A DNA stretch of 64,000 nt from Diphasiastrum complanatum (taxonomy: Eukaryota > Streptophyta > Lycopodiopsida > Lycopodiales > Lycopodiaceae): positions 52,100,728 to 52,164,727 of the forward strand of contig CM055098.1 in the NCBI GenBank assembly GCA_029204225.1. The letters are read 5' to 3'. Positions 24,436 to 35,189 of this stretch are shown in pieces. Positions within the stretch are counted from its first letter, which is position 1, and every line of letters starts with the position of its first letter. The notes below the pieces were generated by a model. That model was not told the DNA's origin. It worked only from the letters and a program-made list of their open reading frames with translations, and did not search any database. The position numbers were made by a program, and so were the translations under genes.

Positions 24436-24931
24436 ATGTCTTCAATGGGTTCATTCTTGTTGGAACCAAGTGAAAGATTGACCGCTTCAAATTATTCAAT
24501 TTGGAAAATGAGGATGGAGTCCATCTTGATCCTTCAAGACGTGATGGACATAGTTCTTGGCCTTGAAGAAGAACCACAAGTTCTTCAAGAGGTTCAAAAA
24601 TACAAAAAGAGAGCTAGGATGGCTCTCCACTACATTAAGATGAATGTCTCTAATGAGATATTGAGGGAGATAGGTACTTGTACAACAGCCAAAGAAGCTT
24701 GGGATTGTCTCAAGACTATCTATGAGGCTAAGAATACCTCTAGGCTTCTCACTCTTAGGAATCAAATCTTTCAAAGTAGCCAAAAGAGTGATGAGAGTGC
24801 ATCTAGTTATGTTTTGAGAGTAAAAGATATTCATAGAGAGCTTGCTTGCATTGGTGATTCCATCAATCAAAATGAGCTAGTTCAAGTCATTCTCAATGGC
24901 TTGAGAAGTGAATTTGATAATCTTGTCCAAT
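24436..24931 (+). pseudogene. Copia gag N-terminus (family B), truncated
   Basis: The gag frame starts at ATG 24436 (MSSMGSFLLEPSERL), ~750 bp after the primer site. It shows the Copia gag capsid-like pattern: NYSIWKMRMESIL, YKKRARMALHYIKMNV, CTTAKEAWDCLKTIYE, NTSRLLTLRNQIF and ELVQVILNGLRSEFDNLVQS. Similarity to the gag at 35965 stops after LVQS near 24931, before the zinc knuckle, at the inversion breakpoint. The rest of the element is on the minus strand at 14068-17909. Confidence 0.9.
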
Positions 24932-25484
24932 CCAAGACATGTTGTCTCTTTGGCTAAGCATGTGTCCATTGAAGCAAATCATTTCACCACCATACTTGGA
25001 AGTGCCATTACTAACATCCTTGGTGTTTTTCTTTAATGATAACAACCATCAGTCTTCCATGCATATCTCATACATCATCCACTTGGCATGTGAGTGATAG
25101 CTTCAAGGTCGATAGTGATAATATCTTAATATCAAATGTTGAATGAGAGAACCATTCATGTGTATCTTATTAGAGTTCTCATCAAGAAAATTGATGAGAT
25201 AGAGCTTATGTCCATGATTCTAATGCTTCCTTGAAATCAAGTTAGTACGTAAGAATTTGGTATCATCCATGTATCATTTCCATGACTTGTTTATAAAGGT
25301 TGTGCTAAAGGGTGGGGCTTGTGGGGGTCTCCCAAGTAGTAGTTTGATAGAGACTCTCCTTTTTTATGCTCCTCAAAAATCTTTCTCAAAGTGTGAGCTT
25401 TGTGGGGGTTTGGTCTACAAGCATTAAATCTTGAAATCCAAGTTCAAATGATTTCTTCGTTACTATAAATATGTCATGTTTATA
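24932..25484. other. Unassigned sequence beyond inversion breakpoint
   Basis: No gene or repeat is recognised. In the inversion model this was once next to the AT-rich sequence that starts at 17910. Confidence 0.4.
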
Positions 25485-25800
25485 AGAAGCTTTGAAAAAA
25501 GACAGCTAGGACCTAAAAAGGATCTAATCAATCCACAAGAGGGATTGGATGCATTGTTATCATCATTTCCATCTTCAAATGCAACCTAGTAATGACACAA
25601 TTTTGATAACAAGCAAGAACAATCAAAATCTAAGTATAAATTGATCAAAGTGGTTTCGCACAAGTGAACTATAGCTTGTTGTATAGACTACACTCTTGGA
25701 ATTCGATGCTCAGTCTCAAATCCATTCAATAATGAGATCCTGAAAAACCAGAAACAGAAGGTTCAAATTTTTGAACAGAGGATCGAATTTTCTAAAATTC
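25485..25800 (-). repeat. Decayed Copia LTR fragment (related to LTR at 45235)
   Basis: The order TTTGAAA-AAAGACAGC, TAGGACC, GGATCTA, CCACAAGAGGGATTGGATG, then ACAATCAAAA, parallels the start of the LTRs at 41394 and 45235. The G-box position is altered to CGCACAAGTG. Its right end is not clear. Confidence 0.5.
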
Positions 25801-25837
25801 TTTGATATCGGATCGACTCGAAAAATTCTATATTTTT

Positions 25838-26310
25838 TGAGTCACTGTATTTTTTTGAGTCATTATTTTTTGAGTCATTGTATTTTTTTTATACTTTAAA
25901 TTTAGATACTGTCGAGCTAAAATATGACTTAACGACTTCGCATTGATAGTCCACCCACTTTGTACATGTATTAATTGTAATGAGGCAGTTGTAATAACTG
26001 CAAAAAGGTAGTTGAAGATATTTTGTAGGATATCAATCCTAGAATCTTCATCAGAAAACTACTTCTGACTATTCGAGTTCCTGTAGCCAGTGTTATCACG
26101 CTCAATGATTGTAAGCTGAAGTTATCACTTCAAGAATTGTACTCACTATTTGATATTAATCAGAGTGCAGTTTCAGTCCCACTAGTGTATCGTTTCATTG
26201 TGCATTTGACTGAATCATTCATTTTGAATGTTCTACTACTAATTGTGGTGCTTTTGATTCTACACCAAGCTCGCTCATCAGCTTCCACACATTCCCATTG
26301 ATTTTCGACA
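25838..26310 (+). repeat. LTR end next to primer site
   Basis: The sequence ends TTTTCGACA directly before a primer-like TGGTATCAAAGC (26311-26322, one change from the initiator-Met site). Near 25838-25896 a TTTTTTGAGTCA motif is tandemly repeated three times. The 5' border is not found; it may lie within the preceding fragment. Confidence 0.5.
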
Positions 26311-26382
26311 TGGTATCAAAGCGGGCTGTTCAGTAATCTGCACATTGTCTGCGGATTATCAAGTCTTGTTTCTATAAGACCA

Positions 26383-26470
26383 CTAGCTACACAAATCTCT
26401 CTAAAACAAGATCTATTTCACATCAAATGATGGAGTATAGGCAAAGTTAGGATCAAACACTCTTAGCACG
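26383..26470 (-). repeat. Inverted copy of family B leader segment
   Basis: Reverse complement of 24232-24308, including the match to GATGTGAAATAGATCTTG and CACTCTTAGCACG. It is a piece of a family B Copia 5' leader in opposite orientation to the one 2 kb away. Confidence 0.8.
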
Positions 26471-27781
26471 GTACTCTAAGAAACCAGATAATTAGATTGG
26501 ATCTAGTTTTCAAACATAATTCTATTTTAGATCAAATCAGATCAGATTTATAAAATCTCTATCACTTGAAAATAATCATATTTCTGATTTTGGAAAATTA
26601 GATCTTGATCAAGCGATCATCACTAAAATGATGATTTTTCAGAAATCACTAACAAAATATAATAGAATGATTCCAGACTATATCTAGTAGATCATTATCT
26701 AAAAATAGTTCAGACAAAAGTTGACTGGGTGAGGGTTGACTCAACGAAGGTTCTTCACTATTATTTTGGTAAAAAAAATCACTGATCTGGCTGTTTTTTG
26801 ACAAATCTGGTAAAACTAACATTCACAGACCTTAAATGAATAAATTTGACATAGATAAATATGTGGTAGAATTGGCGAAGGTTCTTTATGACAAAAATTG
26901 GGGTTTTTGCAGCTTGGCGAGAGTAAAAATTGGTTTTTTTATATGATTCTGATAGATCTAATCTTCGCTAAACTCACAATTAATGATTTATTATAAATAA
27001 AGTCCTCAAAGAAGTCAACAAAGGTTCGATGAAGGTTGCAAGAGTAATCTTGTTATTTTTGCAACAAAGAGTCTTTTTTGAAAAAAATAGATCAGTATGA
27101 CAAATGATCTAAGCTTAATGTTCGCCCAACTCATTGATTATCAAAAATAGTAAGTAGGACTGACACAAACTCTGGCAAAGGTTCTTCTCAGAAAACTGAT
27201 ATTTTTGCAAAAAATATGTTAAACTTTTCCACAAAAGGTTACCAACAACTACATGATCTTCACCAACCTGGCAGTAGATAGATCTGAATCACACCTATGC
27301 ATAGTGAATCGGACGAAGGTTCTTTTTCAGTATTTTTAGAATTTTGATGGATTTTGGTATTTTTTTATGTTTTATTGATGTTTTTGCATATCTGTTAGGA
27401 ATTAACTTTCGCCCTTCAATTTGAAGGGTTTTGTGAGTGAAACAGAAGGTGTCTGCAACTCGGTGAAGGTTTCCTGTAAGAGGGTAAAAAGTTTTTAGCT
27501 CTGATGACAATTTTGTCTCATTTTTGCTCAAATCTGACAAAAATGACCGAATTTTATTGTTTTTTCTAATTTCTCAGATCCAAATGGATTATAAGAATTG
27601 TGATCTAAATAGCTTTCTCTATTGAACAATCAGATTAGATTTCAAAGAAGAAGATCCACTCAAATCAAGCAAAATCACTCTCAATCTAACCCTAAAATGC
27701 AATTTTATTCATGCCAAAACAAGATGTCTAATGCAAGCTAACATCTATCCAAACATGTTGCAATCTAAAATATTGGCGTAG
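26471..27781 (-). other. Gypsy 5' leader with dispersed GGCGAAGGTTC motifs
   Basis: The minus-strand internal region follows the primer site at 27782-27800. It has no clear ORF. Many copies of (G)CGAAGGTTCTT and inverse forms such as TTCGCCC or CTTCGCTAAAC occur (near 26746, 26874, 26955, 27026, 27120, 27180, 27312, 27410 and 27462), 50-100 bp apart. The arrangement resembles the leader at 2891-4060 although the motif differs. Homology to coding regions is not seen. Confidence 0.5.
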
Positions 27782-27800
27782 CTCCCCGGCAACGGTGCCA
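27782..27800 (-). other. Gypsy primer-binding site (minus)
   Basis: The minus-strand sequence TGGCACCGTTGCCGGGGAG, close to the standard plant Gypsy primer site, lies three bases inside a TG/CA-bounded LTR to its right. Confidence 0.85.
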
Positions 27801-27869
27801 AAATGGTAGTGTCTTTATTTCCTATCCTATTCCCAACCCAAGATCCAAGCACACAAGCATCAAAAAGGA

Positions 27870-28011
27870 TGTTAGAAAGTGTCAAGGCTATAGCCCTTGC
27901 ACAACACTCTAGGAACACAAATGGACGGGTAGCTCAATGGTAAAGCACCTCACTAGAATGGGGGAGGTCCTAGGTTCAATCCACACACACCAAGTGTAAA
28001 AACGTTTCACA
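27870..28011 (+). repeat. TRIM left LTR
   Basis: 142 bp. It contains the tRNA-like sequence from 27923 (acceptor 5' strand GGACGGG, D arm, B-box GGTTCAAT). It lacks ~10 bp present in the right copy, just past the T-loop, so its 3' acceptor strand is gone. Confidence 0.9.
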
Positions 28012-28083
28012 TGGTATCAGAGCCATGGTTGTGGGTGTGGTCTAGGCGGGTGTAGCTAAAAAGGGCTATGCCTTGAGGGAGAG

Positions 28084-28235
28084 TGTTAGAAAGTGTCAAG
28101 GCTATAGCCCTTGCATAACACTCTAGGAACACAACTGGATGGGTAGCTCAATGGTAGAGCACCCCACCGGAATGGGGAGGTCCTAGGTTCAATCTCTAGT
28201 CCGACCACACACACCAAGTGTAAAAACTTTTCACA
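28084..28235 (+). repeat. TRIM right LTR
   Basis: 152 bp, starting directly after the polypurine tract. It retains the whole tRNA-like sequence. Differences from the left LTR are a handful of substitutions and one ~10-bp length difference. Confidence 0.9.
28137..28207 (+). ncRNA. tRNA-like cloverleaf inside TRIM LTR
   Basis: 71 nt that fold as a tRNA: acceptor GGATGGG with TCCGACC (six of seven pairs, two wobble), D-stem GCTC/GAGC with loop AATGGTA, anticodon stem CCCCA/TGGGG, variable loop AGGTC, T-stem CTAGG/TCTAG with the classical 7-nt loop TTCAATC. The internal promoter boxes are A-box TAGCTCAATGG and B-box GGTTCAATC. The anticodon loop is only 6 nt (CCGGAA), so it is not a standard decoding tRNA. 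In the left LTR the fourth acceptor base is C, which would pair with G, so the ancestral stem was better. Likely a Pol III promoter module. Confidence 0.8.
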
Positions 28236-28612
28236 AAGGAGATGAAGTTAGTCGTCACATGCAGAGGTTCGATCCCATGAGAGTGATAGCATAAGTCAAA
28301 ATCCAGCATGCATGGATGATCCACAATTAACACTAAGATCCACTAGCACTACAGATTAACACTACAACTACAATAAGATAGATACTTGTTTCTTCTCTCT
28401 CTCCCTTTCTCTCTCACAAAAAGCATAAGAATATACAATCCCAATAACATTCAGATCTAACAATTAGCAAATACAACAAAAGCATGAGAGAAGGAAAAAA
28501 AGAGATAGAGAGCAAGGACATTCATAATCCATTTTGTAAGAGGCTCAACTGTTTGTATTTGAAATGAAGAGAAAACATGGTTTACAAACTCAAGTAGGCC
28601 CCTATTTATAGT

Positions 28613-28620
28613 GGAGAGGA
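28613..28620 (-). promoter_or_regulatory. TATA box of Gypsy LTR
   Basis: TATAAATA on the minus strand, within the Gypsy LTR and upstream of its GGGGCC start region. Confidence 0.55.
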
Positions 28621-29363
28621 GGGCCTTGGCCTCAAAATCCTATTGGCCCATTCAAATCTAAAAAGAGTGAAAAACTCTTATACTAATTAGAGAACCCAAT
28701 TTGAAATTAAAATTTGGTGGGAACCCCTATTTTATTCACTAACTTGACTTTTAGGCCCTGTGACATTAAAAGTCCTGCAAAAAAGCCTAGAGTCCTTTTA
28801 TTGACTTTTAACTAATCAAATAACTATGTAATCATTGGGTTGGACTTACACACTCAGGGTGCCAAATCCCTCTCACTTATTAACTAGGGTTAGGGTCGCC
28901 TTGGGATCCGCAAACCCTCCAAGACTAGGACTTAAATTGTTCAATGGATAGAGTAGATACAGGGATCCATCAACCCAAAAATCTATATGGCGTCTTCCCT
29001 GATATCTCCAATGGCTCATTGTCTCAGAATCCAAGTCACACGGATGCCCTCAATAGTATGAGTGGTCGCGTGTTCTCGTGATAGTTTGACATGTAAATGA
29101 TATCTTTCATCCATGATTAATGAGGCATAATTTGTCAATGTACAACTACATATGAAAAAGCTTCAAATGGTCTGTATCAATCAACAATAAGATGACAATT
29201 CAAATACACCAATAGATACACTCTTGTCTTATGAAAATGCATGAACCATTCATCAAAATTCAAAATGATCTAGTTTAAAAGTTTAAAATTTGGTTTAAAA
29301 AGTGGGAAACTTATTTAAATTTGAATTTAGATTGTGACTGTGTGTGTGTTTTTCAACCTAACA

Positions 29364-30258
29364 AAGTTAAACAAAACTGCACATTATCACCACAATACCA
29401 AACATACGAATATTAAAGTAAATCAAATTTGAATAGAGTCATCATAGTCAAACATATCATATCGACCAAATCTAACAACCAGCAAAAGCTTCAAGTTGAG
29501 GAAAATATGCTCACCTGCATTCATCCACAACAACAACCGCGTTAGGGCAGGGACATTATTGTGGAAACTATAGGTGTCTACACATACTCTCAGTTGTTAT
29601 CCATGTCGCAACAAGTAGTCATTGCCAATGTCCATATCATGAGTAAAAAGTTGGACATTGTTTCAGCTTTACTCAAAGTTACAAAATTATAAGGTTAACA
29701 ATGTATAATTAATGCTTGAAAGTCAACAATTACAAAAGTACGACTAAAGTAGAGAATTACATCCAGAGTAGTTTTAAAGTAGATGCTTATTAGAACACTG
29801 TCCCTTTTTCTAAGTAACAACTTAGAAAAATGTTTATTGCATTGTCAATTTCAGATTGTCAGGGCATTACCGTCCACAAATAAGTATACATAGACTTTAA
29901 CAGACAGGTCTAATCCAAGTCATATAACTAAACCCATCATACCATCTATATTAGAAATAGTCAACGTGTAACAAAAGGTTTAAACAAAAAGCAGTACACT
30001 TCAAAGGAAACCTCGTTAATGAAAGTTAAGCATCAATGAATAGTAAATTCATGATCATTTCATGGCACTTCAACTTTTCATACCCGTTAGTAGCAACAAC
30101 CATATTGAGGGGATTAGAAGACTGTTCACACAAATTTTTTCATTGTTAACATTCAGAGTGTTGTCCGAAGTCTGATCAAAAGAACTCAAGATAGTTCATT
30201 CATTGTGATCACAGTGACCGAAACAAACAAGTAAATCATGAGAGCATTTCTTAATTAG

Positions 30259-30292
<34 letters not shown>

Positions 30293-30325
30293 TTTGATAG
30301 ACCATTAGCCATTTATATACACTAG
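29364..30325. other. Unassigned AT-rich sequence with a GT microsatellite
   Basis: No gene is recognised. A (TG)n tract of ~29 bp lies at 30262-30290, next to the break of the truncated LTR that follows. Confidence 0.5.
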
Positions 30326-30749
30326 TCACAATATGGCAAAACATGCCCAGCTTTCCCTACATGAGACAAACTCAAATTCCTTCAGTGGAATTGCATGGAA
30401 AGTCCACTTAACTGAACTAATTCACCTACCAAAGATCCACATGTGTAACTACATGCATGTATGGTGCATGTACTGCATGTCAACTCATAAAATTGCCTAC
30501 ACATGTGTAGATCACATAAACTACTTTGCATGTTGCATGCACTGATTGCATGTGACTTGCATGCATACAGTAAGACTTTGCATGCTATCAAAACATCTGC
30601 TATCTAACTCAAATCCGAACTACACTAGAAGGATATGTGCTCAATTCACACTTCTTATATGTACAACATGAAATATAGTGGAAATTATCATGGACATGAC
30701 CCCAAACTTGAGATAAGAAGATAATATTTTAATAAAAAAAATCTTCACA
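30326..30749 (-). repeat. Truncated 3' LTR, family C
   Basis: Matches the inner ~420 bp of the LTR at 33142-33867 (start of match CACAATATGGCAAAACATG at 33431) and ends ATCTTCACA before the purine tract complement CTCCTCC. The outer part is missing. Confidence 0.85.
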
Positions 30750-31910
30750 CTCCTCCTTAAAATTTATGTTCCTATCAACATAGAGTTCAAAATTAGGCCA
30801 AGGTTTGACCTCATCTTCATAAAGACATTCTTGAGTAGAGGCTTGGTGAGAAGATCTGCAACACAATCAAAAGATGAGACATGCTCCAATGAGATCTCTC
30901 CTCCAATGACTTTTTCTCTTACAAAATGATGAGCCACTTCAATATGCTTGCTCCTTGCATGAAAGACTAGGTTATTTGCAAGAGCTTGAGCAGAAATGTT
31001 ATCATTCTTGACAATTGGTAAATCTTCATCTGCATATACTTAAGCTCCAAAAGTAGCCTCTTGATCCATAAAACCTCCTTTGTTGTGGTTGTAAGAGATT
31101 TGTATTCAGCTTCACAAGATGATAAGAAAATAGTTGTCTGCTTCTTTGACAGCCAAGAAACCAAATTTCCTCCAAGAAATATAGTGTAAGCACTTGTGGA
31201 TTTCCTATCCAACCTGTCTCCTGCAAAATTTGAATCTGAAAAAGCAATCAAAGTCAGATCTTCTTCTTCATAGTATAGTCCATAATCCAAGGTAGAAGAT
31301 ATATACCTCAAGACTCTTTTAGCCAACTTCCAATGATATAACTTTGGATCCTGCATGTGTTGACTTAGCTTATGAACACAAAATCTTAGATCAGACCTAG
31401 TCACTACTAACCAAATAAGTGAGCCAATAAGACTCCTATAAAAAGTGATGTCCTCAAAGGATTTTTCATCATCTTTAATAGGAACTTTTAGAGTGTGCTC
31501 CATAGGTGTATCTATGCCTTTACAGTTATCCATATGAAAAATCCTGAGCATGAAAAGTGCATATCTACTTTGGCTTATAAATGCATGACCTTTCCAAAAA
31601 TCTATTTCAAGGCCAAGAATATAGTGAAGAACTCCTAAGTCCTGCATATTAAACTCAGTACCAAGTGCATGCTTAGCTTCTTCAACTAACTTCTCACTGT
31701 TTCCACAGAGAATTATATCATCTACATAGATGAGAGAAGTAATTACAAAGTTATCTACAAACTTATAATACAGAGAAGGGTCATATTCACTTAGACAAAA
31801 TCCGAATGATAAGAGATAAGAATTGAGCCTTGCATACCAAGACCTTGGTGCATGTTTCAGTCCATACAGACTTTTGAACAAAAGACAAACTTTTGATTTG
31901 TCACCTTCCT
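30750..31910 (-). pseudogene. Copia RT C-terminal part and RNase H (family C, minus)
   Basis: The frame runs from the RT thumb-side motif LYGLKHAPRSWY through YVDD (SLIYVDDIIL) and the QDLGVLHYILG linker into RNase H (FSDSNFAGDRLDRKS, SCEAEYKSL). The RNase H end is frameshifted near 31025-31040, and the last motifs (HARSKHIEVAHHFVRE) lie in another frame toward the LTR. Upstream it joins gag directly because integrase and most of RT have been deleted. Confidence 0.9.
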
Positions 31911-31944
31911 TGTTTCTAATGCATTTCTCAATGGGTACCTTGGG

Positions 31945-32384
31945 ACTACTTGAACAAGTTCAGTGTTCTTAAGAGCATCACTAATACCAGCTAACTCTTG
32001 ATGAAGATCCTTAACTCTAATGACATATGATGAAGCACTCTCATCTACTCTCTGATAACTTAGAAATATTTGGTTTCTCAGTGTAAGCAATCTAGAAGTA
32101 TTTTTGATTTCATAGATTGATTTTAGAGTATCCCAAGCTTTCTTGGTAGTGGTGCATGTACTGATCTCTCTTAACACTTCATTGGTAAAATGAAGGGCAA
32201 TTCTGGTTCTTTTGTGGAATGCTGCAGCTTCATTACGTGCAGCAGGTTCTTCTTCAGCTCCACTCACAATATCTATTACATCCTATAGAATCAACAATGA
32301 TTCAATTTTGATCTTCCACATTGCATAATTGGAAGATTTTAATCTTTCACTATTCTCTAAGAAATGTGAACCAGATGAAGACAT
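31945..32384 (-). pseudogene. Copia gag N-terminus (family C, minus), internally deleted
   Basis: Starts at ATG 32384 (MSSSGSHFLE). It shows NYAMWKIKIESLLIL, then TAG where the relative at 35965 has a sense codon before DV, then FHKRTRIALHF, a 15-bp deletion before NEVLREISTCTT, and NTSRLLTLRNQIFLSYQR. It is cut after ELVQVV, where a ~34-bp inverted piece of RT (31911-31944) joins it to RT. No knuckle, protease or integrase remains. Confidence 0.85.
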
Positions 32385-33141
32385 CTTCTTGGTGAGAAAT
32401 TCTAGTAATGATAAAAAAAAATGGACTTGAAAGGATGTTGCTTGCTATCTCAATCTAGGATCTAACACAAATGTTGATCCACCCCATGAAATCTAGCAAT
32501 AGATGTGAGAACAGATTCTCAATACAGAAAATCAATCTATCTTGAATTTGGATCTTGCTTCAGTCACAAAAGAAGAAGCACATGCAAGCAAGAAGTCTAT
32601 CTCTCCCACGAGTTTCAATGTACTGAAAAACTCTCTAGGAACTTACTTTCAACTCAAACACAGTAATATGTGTGAAATGAAAAGTCTAAGACCTCAGAAC
32701 ACTCCCTGCTATCCAATCCTACTTGATTGACAATGAAAATTGATGAAATTGAAAAAGACAAATGTGTGCTCACTTTGGCATATCCCACAAGTTGAGTACC
32801 CTCTCAAAAACTCTTCTAAAAACAAATCAAATTGATTTAGAAACAAGAGCAACACATTCTACTCTCCAATACCTATCTAACAAGCTATAGAACATCAAAT
32901 TTGGATCATTCCTTGAGAAGTAGCACTCATTAATGAGGGCTGAATTCGCACGTGTGAGCTCTCAATTTGTACAAAGCTCCGCTGGATCAGATCATCCTTG
33001 ATTTGATCCACTTATGATCACATATTTCCTTTTTCTCAGCGAGTTTGAATCTTTCTCCAAAATTCGAGTTCCTGCAAGCAAAAACACTGATGATCTGATG
33101 TATACACCCTCACCTCTTCAAGGCATGAAGCTCTGATACCA
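32385..33141 (-). other. Leader and primer site, family C minus copy
   Basis: Non-coding leader between LTR and gag, homologous to 35190-35964 in inverted orientation. The primer site complement GCTCTGATACCA ends at 33141. Confidence 0.85.
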
Positions 33142-33867
33142 TGTAAAATTTTTAGCACGTGTGAACTTCACCACACACCCTACAGGATCTTACTGAGGTG
33201 TTGTGATTGCACAAGATTGATCAAAGAACAATATTCTTGAAAAATCTAAGAGCACAATGGCATACATTTGATGAAAAAATCTAACTCTTCACTATGAGAA
33301 ATGAATGTCAGAAAATTATTCTAAGTGTTCAGTATGGGAGAAAGAGGCTGCTCTCGGGTAGAGAGAGAAAATCATACATAGAAAACTCAGGTAGAGAGAG
33401 AATGAGTCCAAAACACCAAAATTTCAATATTCACAATATGGCAAAACATGCCTAGCTTTTGCTACATGAGAGAGACTCGAATTCCTACAGTGGAGTTGCA
33501 TGGAAAGTCCACTTAACTAAACTAATTCACCTACCAGAGATCCACATGTGTAACTGCATGCATGTATGGTGCATGTACTGTATGTCAACTCATAAAATTG
33601 CCTAGACATGTGTAGATCACAGAAACTACTTTGCATGTTGCATGCACTGATTGCATGTGGCTTGCATGCATACCATAAGACTTTGCATGCTATCAAAACA
33701 TCTGCATGTCATTACAATTGAACCTATCTAACTCAAATCCGAGCTACACTAGAAGGATATGTGCTCAATTCACACTCCTTATACATACAACATGAGATCT
33801 AATGGAAATTATCATGGACATGACCCCAAACTTGAGATAGGAAGATAATATTTTAATAGTCTTCACA
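33142..33867 (-). repeat. 5' LTR, family C, minus copy
   Basis: A 726-bp LTR (plus-strand TGTAAAATTTTTAGCACG to AGTCTTCACA). One end base pair is mutated relative to TGTGAAG in the plus copy at 34471-35189. A CT-rich tract with the GGTAGAGAGAG motif occurs twice, as in family B. Confidence 0.9.
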
Positions 33868-34470
33868 ATTGGCATGAGAGAAATGCAATTCTCTCACGAA
33901 TAGTGTCTCGCTTACTAGCGAACTTTTGGATTTGTTGATCCTCTTTCAAAATTGTCTCGCTCACAAGGGGGCATGTATTCTGTATATTTTTCGTCTCTAT
34001 TGTTTTATGCATCAAGCAAAAAGTATATAGTTCACGAACTTTTTCGTTTCGTGTCGTGTAACTTCCCATATTAGAAAGATTAAACATCTACAAATAATCA
34101 TGGATTACAAGAGTGGCAAATTAGCCATGTTCTAGAGTACTTCTACTAATGTCACAATATCTGATCAAATATTTGTATCCCATGGTACTTGGTTGATCTT
34201 CTTGGTCCTTTGTGGAGCATGAATGAGTTTGTGTCGCGAAAATGTTTGTGAACATTTTTGCTTCGTGTGTCTTCTGTGTCAAGATCAAGGTGGAAAGCTA
34301 GCAAACTTTGGCAATAGAAACATTTTTTTCTTCATCCCATTCCACTCAGACTCTTTTTTCAATAACCCAGTCATAGGATAGGTTATTGAGGTGTAGGCCA
34401 TCATGTAGTTTCTCTAGTAGCTAGTTCCTCCTAAGAAGGATTGTAATTGGGTCACAGTGGAGGGCGACAT
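33868..34470. other. Spacer between head-to-head Copia LTRs
   Basis: 603 bp with repeated TCGC and TTCG words (TCTCGCTTACTAGCGAAC, TTTTCGTTTCGTGTCGTG). No gene recognised. Confidence 0.4.
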
Positions 34471-35189
34471 TGTGAAGATTATTAAAATATTATCTTCCTA
34501 TCTCGAGTTTGGGGTCATGTCCATGATAATTTCCACTAGATTTCATGTTGTACATATAAGGAGTGTGAATTGAGCACATATCCTTCTAGTATAGCTCGGA
34601 TTTGAGTTAGATAGGTTCAATTGTAGTGACATGCAGATGTTTTGATAGCATGCAAAGTCTTACTATATGCATGCAATCAGTGCATGCAACATGCAAAGTA
34701 GTTTCTGTGATCTACACTTGTCTAGGCAATTTTATGAGTTGACATGCAGTACATGCACCATACATGCATGCAGTTACACATGTGGATCTCTGGTAGGTGA
34801 ATTAGTTCAGTTAAGTGGACTTTCCATGCAACTCCATTGTAGGAATTCGAGTCTCTCTCATGTAGGAAAAGCTGGAAATGTTTTCCCATATTGTGAATAT
34901 TGAGATTTTGGTGTTTTGGACTCATTCTCTCTCTACCCGAGTTTTCTATGTATGATTTTCTCTCTCTACCCAAGAACAGCCTCTTTTTCCCATACTGATC
35001 ACTCAGAATTATTTTTGACATTCATTTCTCATAGTGAAAAGTTAGATTTTTTCATCAAATGTATGCCATTGTGCTCTTGCCTTATATTTTTCAAGTATAC
35101 TATTCTTTGATCAATCTTGTGCAATCACAACAGCTCAGTAAGATCCTGTAGGGTGTGTGGTGAAGTTCACACGTGCTAAAAACTTCACA
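34471..35189 (+). repeat. 5' LTR, family C, plus copy
   Basis: 719 bp, TGTGAAGATTATT to AACTTCACA, followed by the primer site TGGTATCAGAGC at 35190-35201. The flank GACAT at 34466-34470 is one side of a possible target duplication; the other end of the element is lost. Confidence 0.92.

Larger units (their letters stand above)
27870..28235 (+). mobile_element. TRIM retrotransposon with tRNA-like LTRs
   Basis: A complete 366-bp terminal-repeat retrotransposon in miniature. The left LTR is 27870-28011 (142 bp) and the right LTR 28084-28235 (152 bp); both start TGTTAGAAAGTG and end TTCACA. The 72-bp internal part has the initiator-Met primer site TGGTATCAGAGCC at 28012-28024 and the polypurine tract GAGGGAGAG at 28075-28083. 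A perfect 5-bp target duplication AAGGA flanks it (27865-27869 and 28236-28240). There is no coding capacity; mobility must depend on other elements' proteins. Unlike ordinary TRIMs, each LTR carries a tRNA-like sequence. It sits inside a Gypsy LTR. Confidence 0.93.
27804..29363 (-). repeat. Gypsy 5' LTR, interrupted by a TRIM
   Basis: The plus-strand left end is TGGTAGTGTC next to the primer site. The probable right end is CAACCTAACA at 29363, giving ~1.19 kb after removing the nested 371 bp (TRIM plus one target duplication). On the minus strand a TATAAATA box lies at 28613-28620, followed by a CT-rich stretch near 28395-28425. The right border is inferred from the TGTTAG...CTACCA ends and is not confirmed by a second LTR. 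Confidence 0.6.

Noticed and set aside
28120-28210. A genuine host tRNA gene
   Set aside because: The anticodon loop has six bases, the acceptor stem has a mismatch, and the sequence lies inside LTRs present twice as direct repeats with a target duplication.
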